From NCBI RefSeq assembly GCF_001461695.1, contig NZ_AUTC01000144.1, forward strand, positions 1 through 64,000: a DNA stretch of 64,000 bases, written 5' to 3'. The position numbers and the translations under genes are program-made. Within the stretch, counting starts at the first letter, position 1. Each line of letters starts with the position of its first letter. The notes beneath the pieces are model-generated. The model was not told where the DNA came from. It worked only from the letters and a program-made list of their open reading frames with translations, and searched no databases. Of this stretch, positions 39,957-48,979 are shown in pieces. The stretch is from Sinorhizobium fredii USDA 205. GTDB lineage: Bacteria > Pseudomonadota > Alphaproteobacteria > Rhizobiales > Rhizobiaceae.

Positions 39957-40718
39957 CTATTCGAACCGGACCGACAGGTTCCACCTGCCATCGAGCTTCA
40001 CGTCGAGGCGGCCGGGTGAAGCGACATCGAGGGCACCGCAGAGGCTGCCGGTGGTGACGATCCCTCCGGCAGCGAGCGTGTCTTCAGCCCTTTGCCTTTC
40101 ATTGGCCCAGCCGACCAGCCAGGCGAGCACGTCACCCGCCGGGTGATGGGCTTCGCCTGAAAAGAGAGTGGCTCCGCCGAGGCTCACGTCGAGGGGCCGT
40201 CCCTCCGCGCCATGGAGAAGGTCGCGCGGCAGTTCAGGCCCGAGCGCATAACCGGCATTGCCGAGACGGTCGGCGAGGAAGAGAAGGAACGGTGCCTTGC
40301 CGCCTTCCGCGACGCGGCTGTCGAGAACCTCGACCCCGAGGTGGACGGCGCCGATGGCGGCGATCACCGCGTCGCGGCTGTAGCCGTTTTGACGCGGCGG
40401 CAGGCTCGAGGCGAGACGGACGCCGATCTCCGCCTCGACGCGCAGGCCCTCGCGCCAGTGAAAGACGGCAGGCGGCGCATCCGACGCGGCGATCGCGATC
40501 GGGGAGAGGCGCCCGGCGACGCCGACGCCTTCGGGCGAGCGGGCCACCTTGTATCCCGCCGCAGTCGCGTCTTGGGGCGCGACGAATGCGGCCTGCACGG
40601 CGGTCGCCTCGGCAATGGTCTCGGGTAACGGCAATTCGGCGGCAGCGATGCGATCCTTTGCAGTCGCAAAGCGTCGGGCGACATCGACGGCATCGAAATA
40701 GCGTGTAGCGTCGGTCAT
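39957..40718 (-). CDS. 2-keto-4-pentenoate hydratase-like enzyme (FAH superfamily)
   Basis: 253 aa from the ATG at 40718 (MTDATRYF); an ATG at 40727 adds three residues. It matches the MhpD/HpaH type of the fumarylacetoacetate hydrolase superfamily: metal-binding acidic residues in VEAEIGVRL and the later LGVEVLDSR, and the closing GGIVTTGSLCGAL. Such enzymes add water to 2-keto-4-enoic acids or perform related chemistry on 2-keto-3-deoxy acids. It lies just after the LacI gene in the same direction, 28 bases downstream, so it belongs to this locus. Confidence 0.82.
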   Translation of the reverse strand: MTDATRYFDAVDVARRFATAKDRIAAAELPLPETIAEATAVQAAFVAPQDATAAGYKVARSPEGVGVAGRLSPIAIAASDAPPAVFHWREGLRVEAEIGVRLASSLPPRQNGYSRDAVIAAIGAVHLGVEVLDSRVAEGGKAPFLLFLADRLGNAGYALGPELPRDLLHGAEGRPLDVSLGGATLFSGEAHHPAGDVLAWLVGWANERQRAEDTLAAGGIVTTGSLCGALDVASPGRLDVKLDGRWNLSVRFE

Positions 40719-40746
40719 GGCGATCATCCGTGTTGCGAGGAAAGGG

Positions 40747-41799
40747 TCAGGCGGCGGAACGGGCGGCCGCACCGGTCGATGCCCTGAGGATCAGGCGGCT
40801 TTCGAGCGGCGGCGGCGGTGGGGGCTGCCGTCCGGCAAGGCAGGCCAGCAGATAGTCGGCGGCCCGTTGTCCGATTTCGGCATTGTCGACGCGCATGGTG
40901 GTCAGCGGCGGGTCGGTCTGTTCCGCCATCGCCACATCATCGAAACCGGTGATGGAGAGGTCTTCCGGCACGCGAATGCCGAGCGCCCGCGCCTCGATGA
41001 GCGCGCCGATCGCCAGCGCGTCGTTGCCACAGACGACCGCCGTCGGGCGCGGCCCTGGGGCTTCCATGATCGAGCGCAGGCTTTGCCGGCCGAAGGCGAT
41101 GCTCGCCGGCCCCTCGCGCACATGCTGCGGCCTCAACGCCACGCCTTCTTCAGCAAGAGTTGCGCGCAGGCCTTCGATCCGCGCCACGACGCGATCGTTG
41201 TCGATCGACGGCTGGTGGATCAGCCCGAAATCGCGATGGCCGAGATCAAGCAGGTGGCGGGCGATCCGGCGAAAGGCGGCGGCATTGTCGAAGCCGACGC
41301 TCGGGTGAGGGGAGCCGGGCCGGTGCGAATAGGTGACGACATAGGGGACACCACGCGCCGCGATCGTCTCGAACAGGCCGGGACGGTGTGACTCGCCGAC
41401 GACCGCCAGCGCTTCGACGCCGCGCGCCAGCATCGTGCGGACCTGGTTGGCGGCCTGATCGGCATCGTAGTTCGAACAGCCAATCAGCACCGTGACGCCT
41501 TCCGCGGACAAACGCGTCTGCAAGGCGCCGACCTGCGAAGCGAAGACGTCGTTGTCGAGCGTCGGAATGAGGGCGCCGGCAAGCCAGGTGCGGCGGCTGG
41601 CGAGCGCCGCGCCGGCCGGGTGCGGCATCCAGCCCAGTTCGGCCGCGGCCTTCAGCACCTTTTCGCGAATTTCCGGGGCAACTTTTTCCGGCGCATTGAA
41701 GGCGCGCGACACCGTGGCGGTCGAAACGCCGGCGAGCGCCGCCACGTCGAGGGCGCGGGCCCCCGCCTGTCCGTTCCGCTCTCTTCCTCCACGTCCCAT
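40747..41799 (-). CDS. LacI-family regulator of the TRAP/aldolase locus
   Basis: 350 aa from the ATG at 41799. Helix-turn-helix: ARALDVAALAGVSTATVSRAF, with hinge PHPAGAALASRRT. The ligand domain ends with LSITGFDDVAMAEQTDPPL, typical for the family. A run of prolines (QPPPPPP) lies near the C-terminus. It is divergent from the TRAP genes, and two LacI-type palindromes lie between (41831 and 41898), consistent with repression of both arms. Confidence 0.9.
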   Translation of the reverse strand: MGRGGRERNGQAGARALDVAALAGVSTATVSRAFNAPEKVAPEIREKVLKAAAELGWMPHPAGAALASRRTWLAGALIPTLDNDVFASQVGALQTRLSAEGVTVLIGCSNYDADQAANQVRTMLARGVEALAVVGESHRPGLFETIAARGVPYVVTYSHRPGSPHPSVGFDNAAAFRRIARHLLDLGHRDFGLIHQPSIDNDRVVARIEGLRATLAEEGVALRPQHVREGPASIAFGRQSLRSIMEAPGPRPTAVVCGNDALAIGALIEARALGIRVPEDLSITGFDDVAMAEQTDPPLTTMRVDNAEIGQRAADYLLACLAGRQPPPPPPLESRLILRASTGAAARSAA

Positions 41800-41830
41800 T
41801 TGGAATCGATCTCTCCTCAATCGATTAGAT

Positions 41831-41846
41831 ATGTATACGGTTACAT
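41831..41846. promoter_or_regulatory. Putative LacI-family operator O1
   Basis: ATGTATACGGTTACAT agrees at 13 of 16 positions with the perfect palindrome at 41898. It lies 31 bases before the LacI start, suggesting autoregulation. Confidence 0.55.
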
Positions 41847-41897
41847 GCGCTTTTCCAACCCTTTTACTTTCCGTTTGACACACCGCATGAAAGTGCT

Positions 41898-41913
41898 ATG
41901 TAAGCGCTTACAT
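41898..41913. promoter_or_regulatory. LacI-family operator O2
   Basis: ATGTAAGCGCTTACAT is a perfect 16-base palindrome with the central CG typical of LacI-family operators. It is 67 bases from O1 and 75 before the start of the TRAP small-subunit gene. Confidence 0.75.
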
Positions 41914-41988
41914 TCTGATTGGCTTTCCGGAGGCGGTCATGTGCCGAGGCGCAGGACCGGGATAGTCTTTATCGGAGGAGGAGCTATC

Positions 41989-42540
41989 TTGATCGCGATC
42001 CGCAAATTCCTGCTGAGCCCCATGCAGTTCCTGCTTGCCGCTTGCCTTGCGGCCATGCTGGTTCTGGTCTTCGGCAATGTCGTGCTGCGCTATGCCTTCA
42101 ACACCGGCATTTCCGTGTCGGAGGAGCTGTCGCGCCTGCTGTTCGTGTGGGTGGTCTTTCTCGGCGCCGCGGTGACGTTGTTCGAGCAGGCGCATCTCGG
42201 CGTCGATACGCTCATCCGGCGCCTGTCGCGCAAGGGCCGGCTCTTCTGCTTCGTCCTCTCCAACCTGCTGATGCTCTACACGACCTGGCTGATCTTCTCC
42301 GGCACCTGGCAGCAGTTCGGCATCAATCTCGGCATGACGACGCCGGTCATGGGCATTTCCCAGGCCTGGTTCTTCGCGCCGGTGCTGATCTTCACGGGTT
42401 TCGCGGCCGCGTGGTTCTGTATCTCGCTGCTGCGGTCGCTGAGTGGGCGGATCAGCGACGAAGAGCTGATCGGCGTCAGGGAGTCGGAAGAGGATTTCGA
42501 TATCCAGCAGATGCCACCCGGCAGCGCGCCGCCGCGCTGA
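41989..42540 (+). CDS. TRAP transporter small permease (DctQ type)
   Basis: 183 aa from the TTG at 41989, chosen because GGAGGAGG lies at ideal spacing and the length then fits the family; the frame is open far upstream. Four membrane helices. The family element NVVLRYAFNTGISVSEELSRLLFVW is cut here to RYAFNTGISVSEELSRLL. It links the binding protein and the large permease in a sodium-driven importer. Confidence 0.88.
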   Translation: MIAIRKFLLSPMQFLLAACLAAMLVLVFGNVVLRYAFNTGISVSEELSRLLFVWVVFLGAAVTLFEQAHLGVDTLIRRLSRKGRLFCFVLSNLLMLYTTWLIFSGTWQQFGINLGMTTPVMGISQAWFFAPVLIFTGFAAAWFCISLLRSLSGRISDEELIGVRESEEDFDIQQMPPGSAPPR

Positions 42541-42648
42541 GTTTGTTGCCCGAGCCGTCTCAATACGCCGCACCGGCGCTTCCGAAAATTGCAGCCGCGA
42601 CCGTGGGGTGAGTTCTCCCTTGAGCACAGTGGCAAAGGTTGGTCCGCG

Positions 42649-43929
42649 ATGACAATTCTGGTCTTCATCACAGCCCTTCTCGCCGCCATGGCGATCGGCA
42701 TGCCCATCGCCTATGCGCTGCTGATCTGCGGCGTGGCGCTGATGGTGCAGCTCGCCATGTTCGATCCGCAGATCCTGGCGCAGAACCTCGTCGGCGGTAC
42801 CGACAGCTTCACGCTGCTCGCCGTTCCCTTCTTCATGCTGGCGGGCGAGGTGATGAATGCCGGCGGGCTGTCGAAGCGGATCGTGTCGCTGGCGCTGACG
42901 CTCGTCGGACATGTGCGCGGCGGGCTCGGCTACGTGGCAATCATCGCGGCTTGCGTTCTCTCGGCGCTTTCCGGCTCTGCGGTCGCCGACGCGGCAGCCC
43001 TCGGCGCACTGCTGGTGCCGATGATGGTCAAGGCCGGTCATGACAAGGCGCGCTCCGCCGGCCTCGTCGCCTCGGCCTCGGTCATCGGCCCGATCATCCC
43101 GCCGTCGATCGCCTTCATCCTCTTCGGCGTCACCGCCAACCTGTCGATCTCGAAGCTCTTCATGGCCGGCATTGCGCCGGGCCTAATGATCGGCATGGGG
43201 CTTGCCGTCGCCTGGTGGCTGATGGTGCGCAAGGAAGAGATCGAACTCAGGCCGCGCGCAACCAGGGCGGAGCGGCTGAAGGCGCTGCGCGAAAGCCTCT
43301 GGGCGCTGGGACTGCCGGTGATCATTATCTTCGGGCTGAAATTCGGCCTGTTCACGCCGACCGAGGCCGCCGTCGTTGCCGCGGTCTATTCGATCCTCGT
43401 CGCCACCTGCGTCTACCGCGAATTGAGCCTTTCCCAGCTCTACGCTGTCTTCGTCTCTTCCGCCAAGGTAACGAGCGTCGTCATCTTCCTGGTCGCGGCC
43501 GCGCTCGTCTCCGCCTGGCTGATCACCATCGCCGACCTGCCGGGGCAGGTGATCGAACTCCTGTCGCCCTTCATGGACAGCCCGAAGCTCCTGATGCTGG
43601 CGATCATGATCCTCGTCGTCATCGTCGGTACGGCGATGGACATGGCGCCGACCATCCTGATCCTCGCGCCGGTGCTGGTGCCGGTGGTGCAGGCAGCCGG
43701 CATCGACCCGATCTATTTCGGCGTGCTGTTCATCATCAACAATTCCATCGGTCTCATCACGCCGCCGGTCGGCACCGTGCTGAACGTCGTCGCCGGCGTC
43801 TCCCGTCTCAACATGGAAACGGTGATCCGCGGCGTCACGCCCTTCATGGTCGCCCAGCTCATCGTGCTGGGGCTGATGATCGCCATTCCCGAACTCGTCA
43901 CCTGGCCAGCCGCCTGGCTGGGGCGCTGA
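42649..43929 (+). CDS. TRAP transporter large permease (DctM type)
   Basis: 426 aa with about twelve membrane helices; family length. Conserved pieces include GGTDSFTLLAVPFFMLAGE, SGSAVADAAALGALLVP and INNSIGLITPPVGTVLNV. It is the transport subunit, importing an organic acid with sodium ions. It follows the small permease after 108 bases with no separate promoter visible. Confidence 0.92.
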   Translation: MTILVFITALLAAMAIGMPIAYALLICGVALMVQLAMFDPQILAQNLVGGTDSFTLLAVPFFMLAGEVMNAGGLSKRIVSLALTLVGHVRGGLGYVAIIAACVLSALSGSAVADAAALGALLVPMMVKAGHDKARSAGLVASASVIGPIIPPSIAFILFGVTANLSISKLFMAGIAPGLMIGMGLAVAWWLMVRKEEIELRPRATRAERLKALRESLWALGLPVIIIFGLKFGLFTPTEAAVVAAVYSILVATCVYRELSLSQLYAVFVSSAKVTSVVIFLVAAALVSAWLITIADLPGQVIELLSPFMDSPKLLMLAIMILVVIVGTAMDMAPTILILAPVLVPVVQAAGIDPIYFGVLFIINNSIGLITPPVGTVLNVVAGVSRLNMETVIRGVTPFMVAQLIVLGLMIAIPELVTWPAAWLGR

Positions 43930-43967
43930 TTTTAGAAAAAATCGCATCGTATCAAGGAGGAAACGAC

Positions 43968-44981
43968 ATGCGTAAGACTTTGATGGCAGTGATAACCGGT
44001 CTGATGCTGGCAACCGTCGCGCCGCTCTCGGCAAGCGCCGAGATCAACGAGCAGACGATCCGCTTCGCCAGCGCCGGCGCCGAAGGCTCGCCGCTCGTCA
44101 TCGGCCAGCGCAAGTTCGCCGAGATCGTCAAGGAAAAGAGCGGCGGCAAGATCGACGTCAAGGTGTTCCCGGCCGGCATGCTCGGCGGCGACCTTCAGTC
44201 GGTGACAGCGCTGCAGGGCGGCCTCCTGCAGATGTCCGTCATGAATGCCGGCCTGATGGCGAGCCTTGCGCCCGACTTCGCCGTGCTCGACCTGCCGTTC
44301 CTGTTCGAATCGACCAAGGAAGCCGACGCGGTGATGGACGGCGAGGTCGGCAAGACCTTCGCCAAGCAACTCGACGACAAGAATCTCGTCGTGCTCGCCT
44401 ATTGGGAGCTCGGCTTCCGCAACCTCACCAACAGCCGCCGCCCCGTCGAGAAGGTCGACGACATCGAGGGCCTGAAGATCCGCGTCGTCCAGTCGCCGAT
44501 CTACCTGGAAATGTTCCAGGCGCTCGGCGCCAATGCGGTGCCGATGCCGTTCCCGGAGGTCTATACGGCGCTCGAAACCGGCACGGTCGACGGCCAGGAA
44601 AACCCGGCCCCGAGCATCCTGACCGCCAAGCTCAACGAGGTGCAGAAATACATCACGCTGACGCGCCACACCTATAATCCGATGGTGCTGCTGTTCTCGA
44701 AGCCACTCTGGGAGAAGCTCGACCAGGAGGAGAAGGACCTGCTGCAGGCCGCCGCAACCGAGGCGGCCACCTTCCAGCGCCAGCTGTCGCGCGATGCCGA
44801 CCAGAAGGCGGTCGACGCGCTTGCCGCCTCCGGCATGACGGTCACCAAGCTGCCGCCCGAGGAAATCGCCCGCTTCCGCGAGAAGACCAAGCCGGTTGCC
44901 GATAAATTCGCGGCTTCCGCCAACCCGGAGCTCGTCAAGGCGCTCAACGAGACGATCGAAAAGGTCCGCGCCGCAAATTGA
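43968..44981 (+). CDS. TRAP transporter solute-binding protein (DctP type)
   Basis: 337 aa from the ATG at 43968 with AAGGAGG upstream. Signal peptide of about 23 residues (ending PLSASAEI). The signature Arg that grips the substrate carboxylate lies in IEGLKIRVVQSPIYLEMF, and the family Asn/Gly loop in LETGTVDGQENP. Substrates of the class are organic acids, often sugar acids. The usual gene order is DctP-DctQ-DctM; here the binding protein comes last. Confidence 0.92.
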   Translation: MRKTLMAVITGLMLATVAPLSASAEINEQTIRFASAGAEGSPLVIGQRKFAEIVKEKSGGKIDVKVFPAGMLGGDLQSVTALQGGLLQMSVMNAGLMASLAPDFAVLDLPFLFESTKEADAVMDGEVGKTFAKQLDDKNLVVLAYWELGFRNLTNSRRPVEKVDDIEGLKIRVVQSPIYLEMFQALGANAVPMPFPEVYTALETGTVDGQENPAPSILTAKLNEVQKYITLTRHTYNPMVLLFSKPLWEKLDQEEKDLLQAAATEAATFQRQLSRDADQKAVDALAASGMTVTKLPPEEIARFREKTKPVADKFAASANPELVKALNETIEKVRAAN

Positions 44982-45054
44982 GGCCATCCACACCGGCCGG
45001 GAGCGTGAAGGCGCTCCCGGCCCCTTTCCCCGTCAAATTCGAGGCTGACTGTCC

Positions 45055-45882
45055 ATGTACACACAAAACCGCCTGAAGGCTCACCTTGCCGCCGGTCACG
45101 TCGCGTTCGGATGCTGGGTCGGCGGCGGCTCGCCGACCAATGCGGAAATTCTCGGCCATGCCGGCTTCGACTTCCTGCTCGTCGACCATGAGCATGGTGT
45201 CGGCGAGACCAGCGAGATCATCGACACGTTGCGCGCCATCGAGACGACGCCCTCGCCGGCGCTGGTGCGGGTCCCTTGGAACGACCATGTCTTTCTGAAG
45301 CGGGTGCTGGACGCCGGCGTGCAATCGGTGATGATCCCCTCGGTCGATACGGCGGAAGCGGCGCTCGCCGCAGTCAGGGCCTGCCGCTACCCGCCGGACG
45401 GCATCCGCGGCTATGCGGCGGGGGTCGTGCGCGCTTCGACCTTCGGGCTTGAGCCCGGCTATATTCACAAGGCCAATGAGAACATGCTGATCGCCGTGCA
45501 GATCGAGTCCTTTACGGCCGTCGACAATGCCGAGGCGATCGCGGCAACCGAGGGCGCCGACATCATCTTCATCGGCGTCAACGATCTCGCCGGTTCGATC
45601 GGCCGCCTCGAGCAGACCGGCCATCCGGAGGTGCGCGAACTGGTTCAACGCGCCGAGAAGGCGATCCTCGCTTCAGGCAAGATCATGGGCACCGTGCCGA
45701 ATGCCGGCGCCTCCGTCGCCGAACTGATCGACAGCGGCTATCGCGTCATCGCCGGCCCGCACGACGTGGCGCTGCTGCGCGACGCCGGGCTCGCGGCGAT
45801 GGCCGAGTACCGGGCGCTGCGGCAGGCGGAGAAGAGCGGCCAACAGGTGGGCTCGTCGTCGCACCTGCAGAAGTCCTACTGA
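45055..45882 (+). CDS. HpcH/HpaI-family aldolase
   Basis: 275 aa. TIM-barrel class II pyruvate aldolase: the base His/metal-side motif DFLLVDHEHGVGE, the metal ligands in AVQIESFTAVDNAEAI and FIGVNDLAGSIG, and PNAGASVAELIDSGY near the end. Such enzymes split 4-hydroxy-2-keto or 2-keto-3-deoxy acids into pyruvate and an aldehyde. Together with the FAH-type enzyme across the LacI gene it outlines a short route for the acid imported by the TRAP system. It is last in the TRAP operon, 73 bases after the binding protein gene. Confidence 0.88.
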   Translation: MYTQNRLKAHLAAGHVAFGCWVGGGSPTNAEILGHAGFDFLLVDHEHGVGETSEIIDTLRAIETTPSPALVRVPWNDHVFLKRVLDAGVQSVMIPSVDTAEAALAAVRACRYPPDGIRGYAAGVVRASTFGLEPGYIHKANENMLIAVQIESFTAVDNAEAIAATEGADIIFIGVNDLAGSIGRLEQTGHPEVRELVQRAEKAILASGKIMGTVPNAGASVAELIDSGYRVIAGPHDVALLRDAGLAAMAEYRALRQAEKSGQQVGSSSHLQKSY

Positions 45883-46413
45883 TCGGAACGCCCGCCGGGG
45901 CCGCCCCGATGGTCTTGGGTCCGTCCAGGACTGTCGGGATGCCCCTCGGCTCGTACTGTGGGTCACGAGCCGCGAAGTGGAAATGCGGGTGTCGAACGCC
46001 TGCGCACCGCGTCGGATTTCCTCGAGCTGTGATGGGGGAAGGAAGTCGGTGACGGGTACGACCTTGCAGCAGGATATCGGCACGGCGCGGGTCAGCCAGT
46101 CACCTCCGTGCAAACAGCGTTACGTCATGGCCGAGCCAGACGAGTACTTTGGCAAGGTAGTGAACGATCCTTTTCGTTCCGCCGTAAAGCTGCGGCAGAA
46201 CACGTCTTGCCAGCCGATCTGGGCAATTTCATTGATAGTACTGCGTGGTCGAGCGAACTGCTGCGGGAGGCGTTGGCTCGGGAAGGCAGGGCGGAATTCA
46301 CCGGCAACAAAGACCCGATAGCCGCTGTTGTTCCCGCAGTGCGCAGTGCGGCCCTTCGGAACCTTCCCCTTCAAAGGGACGTTTGCAGCAAAACTCCCGC
46401 GAAGGTTTCAAGA
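45883..46413. other. Intergenic region, no gene assigned
   Basis: About 530 bases. Open frames cross it but none has a ribosome site or family-like sequence. The one continuous with the epimerase fusion is not used, because the Rossmann domain begins only at 46414. No repeat was recognised. Confidence 0.3.
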
Positions 46414-48957
46414 ATGCCGAACGATACAGATCGACCGACCGTCCTCATCACCGGCTCGAGCGGGTTTCTCGGACAGGCGATCGCCGGCGGCCTCAAGGAC
46501 CGCTACCACGTCATCGGCTTGGACGTGGCTGCACCGAAAGGCTCGTCGGACCGCCTTGAGACGATCGAGATCGACTTGACCTCCGACGACAGCGTCGGGT
46601 GGGCGGTGGCGGAAGTGGGCAAGCGAAGCGGCGGCCGCGTCGCCTCGGTGATCCATCTCGCCGCTTACTACGACACGACCGGCAAGGACGACCCGAAATA
46701 TGACGCAGTCAATGTCCAGGGCACGCGCCGGCTTCTCACTGCACTCAAAGGCCTGGAGACCGAGCAGTTCATCTTTTCCAGCACTTTGCTGGTGCATGCG
46801 CCGAGCCCGCAAAAGGGCGTGCGGATCAACGAGGACTCGCCGCTCGAACCGGCCTGGGCCTATCCACGGTCGAAGGCGGAAACCGAAGCGGTGATCGCCA
46901 AGGAGCACGGCCAGATCAACACGGTGATCCTGCGGCTCGCCGGCGTCTATGACGAGGATTGCCGTGCGGCCTTCATCGCCCAGCAGATCGCCCGCATCTT
47001 CGAGCGGCTGCCGACCGCCTATCTGTTCACCGGCGATCTCGCGGCCGGCCAACCCTATCTACACAAGGACGATCTGGTCGACGCCTTCGTGCGCTCCGTC
47101 GACCGCCGCGCCGAATTGCCGGCAGAGAGCGTGATGCTGATCGGGGAGGAGGAAACGCTTTCCTACGGGGAAATGCAGAAGCGCATCGGCAGGCTTCTCC
47201 ACGGCGAGGACTGGCGCACCTTCGTCCTGCCCAAGGGGCTCGCCAAGACCGGGTCGTGGATGCAGACGGAGGTGCTCGATCAGGAGAGCGACATCAAACC
47301 GTGGATGATCGAGAATTCCGACGACCATGTCGAGATCGATATATCCCGCGCCCGGAACCTGATCGGCTGGGAGCCGAAACACAGCCTCTCCCGCACCTTG
47401 CCGGAGATGATCCGGCGCCTCAAGCAGGATCCGACCGACTGGTACGAGAAGAACAAGCTCGAACCATCGGTCGTGGCAGCTTCGGAACCGGAGATCGAGC
47501 AGGCAAAAAGGCGGCTCGATGCGCCGCTGGAGCGCAGCAGCAGCCAGGTCGAGGCCGCCGTGGAGCGCCAGCGGCTGCGCACGCTCTGGGCGCCGATGGT
47601 GAATGTCGCGCTGGGTCTGTGGCTCGTCGCCTCGCCGATGACGCTCGGCCTTTTCGATCCTGTCGTCGCCGCGCCACCGCCCGCCCTCGGGCACGAGATC
47701 GCGGCGGCCGACATCCGCAATGCGCGTCTCGGCATCAGCGAGATCGTCTCGGGCTTGCTCGTCGTGGTGTTTGCGCTTCTAGGCATGTATCGCCGCTGGA
47801 CCTGGGCGCAATGGATCACGGCAGCGCTCGGCGTATGGGTCATGCTTGCGCCGCTGGTCTTCTGGACGACCAGTGCTGCAGCCTACTCCATAGACACGCT
47901 TGCCGGCCTGCTGATTCCGGTCTTCGCCGTCATGATCCCGCCAACGCCCGGCATCAGCAGGCGGGCGTTGGCGGCGGACGACGACCGGCCTCTTGGCTGG
48001 AGCTATTCGCCTTCCGCCTTCACGCAACGCATTCCGATCGTGGCGCTCGCCTTTGTCGGCCTGTTCGTCTCGCGCTACCTCGCCGCCTATCAGATGGGGC
48101 ATATCGACAGCCTCTGGGACCCCTTCTTCGGCCCGGGCGGGGCTTCTGTCCGCAATGGCAGCGAAGCGGTGGTGACATCCTGGGTCTCGAAGGGCTTCCC
48201 GATCGCCGATGCCGGATTCGGCGCCTTTGCCTATGGGCTCGACATCCTAGCGGGCGCGATCGGCGATCGGCGCCGCTGGCGCACTATGCCGTGGATGGTG
48301 CTGCTCTTCGGACTCTTGATCATCCCGCTCGGCGTGGTCAGCGTTTCCTTCATCATCATCCAGCCCCCGCTGATCGGCGCGCTCTGCACGCTCTGCATCG
48401 TCCAGGCGGCCGTTACGGTCGTGCTGATCCCCTATTCGATCGACGAGGTGCTGGCGGCCGTCCAGTATCTCTGGCGGGCGACAAAGGCTGGCGAACCGTT
48501 CTGGCGGACGTTCTGGATGGGCGGGCCTGCCCTTTCGGAAAACCAGTCGCCGGAGCCGGATCTCGACCGGCCGGCATCCGAGTTCATCAAGGAATTCCTC
48601 ACGAGCGGCGTGAATTTTCCGTGGACGCTGGTGACGAGCGTGTTTCTCGGGGCGGCTCTGATGGCGACGCCGTTGATCTTCGGCAGCTCGCCGCCGCTCT
48701 ATTACAGCGACCATGTCGTCGGCTGCCTCGTCATCATGATCGCCGTCACCGCGATGGCGGAGGTGGCGCGTCCGGTGCGCTTCCTCAATGGGGCGCTCGG
48801 CGCATGGGTCGCGGCGTCGCCGTTCGTGCTCTCCGGCGGCGGCGCGGTTGCAAACTTCGCGGATGCCGGGCTCGGACTGGCCCTCATTGCCCTCAGCCTG
48901 CCACGCGGGACGCGCAGCGAGGAGCATTATGGTGGCTGGGATCGGGCGATCGTCTGA
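46414..48957 (+). CDS. Epimerase-SPW-VKOR multidomain membrane protein
   Basis: 847 aa. Residues about 8-340 are an NAD-dependent epimerase/SDR-extended domain: VLITGSSGFLGQAIAGGL, and the YxxxK pair as YPRSK in PAWAYPRSKAETEAV. A linker follows. Residues about 385-510 hold SPW-type helices (GLWLVASPMTLGLF, GVWVMLAPLVFW). About 530-690 is a VKOR-like helical domain whose CxxC is C658-TL-C661 (ALCTLCIVQA). About 720-847 returns to SPW-like helices (AWVAASPFVLSG). It is an inner-membrane protein with a cytoplasmic NAD(H) domain joined to a disulfide or quinone-linked redox part. Function unknown. Start at 46414 is just before the Rossmann motif; the ribosome site is weak. Confidence 0.82.
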   Translation: MPNDTDRPTVLITGSSGFLGQAIAGGLKDRYHVIGLDVAAPKGSSDRLETIEIDLTSDDSVGWAVAEVGKRSGGRVASVIHLAAYYDTTGKDDPKYDAVNVQGTRRLLTALKGLETEQFIFSSTLLVHAPSPQKGVRINEDSPLEPAWAYPRSKAETEAVIAKEHGQINTVILRLAGVYDEDCRAAFIAQQIARIFERLPTAYLFTGDLAAGQPYLHKDDLVDAFVRSVDRRAELPAESVMLIGEEETLSYGEMQKRIGRLLHGEDWRTFVLPKGLAKTGSWMQTEVLDQESDIKPWMIENSDDHVEIDISRARNLIGWEPKHSLSRTLPEMIRRLKQDPTDWYEKNKLEPSVVAASEPEIEQAKRRLDAPLERSSSQVEAAVERQRLRTLWAPMVNVALGLWLVASPMTLGLFDPVVAAPPPALGHEIAAADIRNARLGISEIVSGLLVVVFALLGMYRRWTWAQWITAALGVWVMLAPLVFWTTSAAAYSIDTLAGLLIPVFAVMIPPTPGISRRALAADDDRPLGWSYSPSAFTQRIPIVALAFVGLFVSRYLAAYQMGHIDSLWDPFFGPGGASVRNGSEAVVTSWVSKGFPIADAGFGAFAYGLDILAGAIGDRRRWRTMPWMVLLFGLLIIPLGVVSVSFIIIQPPLIGALCTLCIVQAAVTVVLIPYSIDEVLAAVQYLWRATKAGEPFWRTFWMGGPALSENQSPEPDLDRPASEFIKEFLTSGVNFPWTLVTSVFLGAALMATPLIFGSSPPLYYSDHVVGCLVIMIAVTAMAEVARPVRFLNGALGAWVAASPFVLSGGGAVANFADAGLGLALIALSLPRGTRSEEHYGGWDRAIV

Positions 48958-48979
48958 CGTTGCGCCGATTCGCCTTGGA

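Noticed and set aside
41620..41988. N-terminal extension of the TRAP small permease
   Set aside because: It would run through both LacI operators and into the LacI gene; the TTG at 41989 has a much better ribosome site.
46108..46413. N-terminal extension of the epimerase fusion
   Set aside because: The frame is open but the sequence has no family similarity and the Rossmann motif begins just after 46414.
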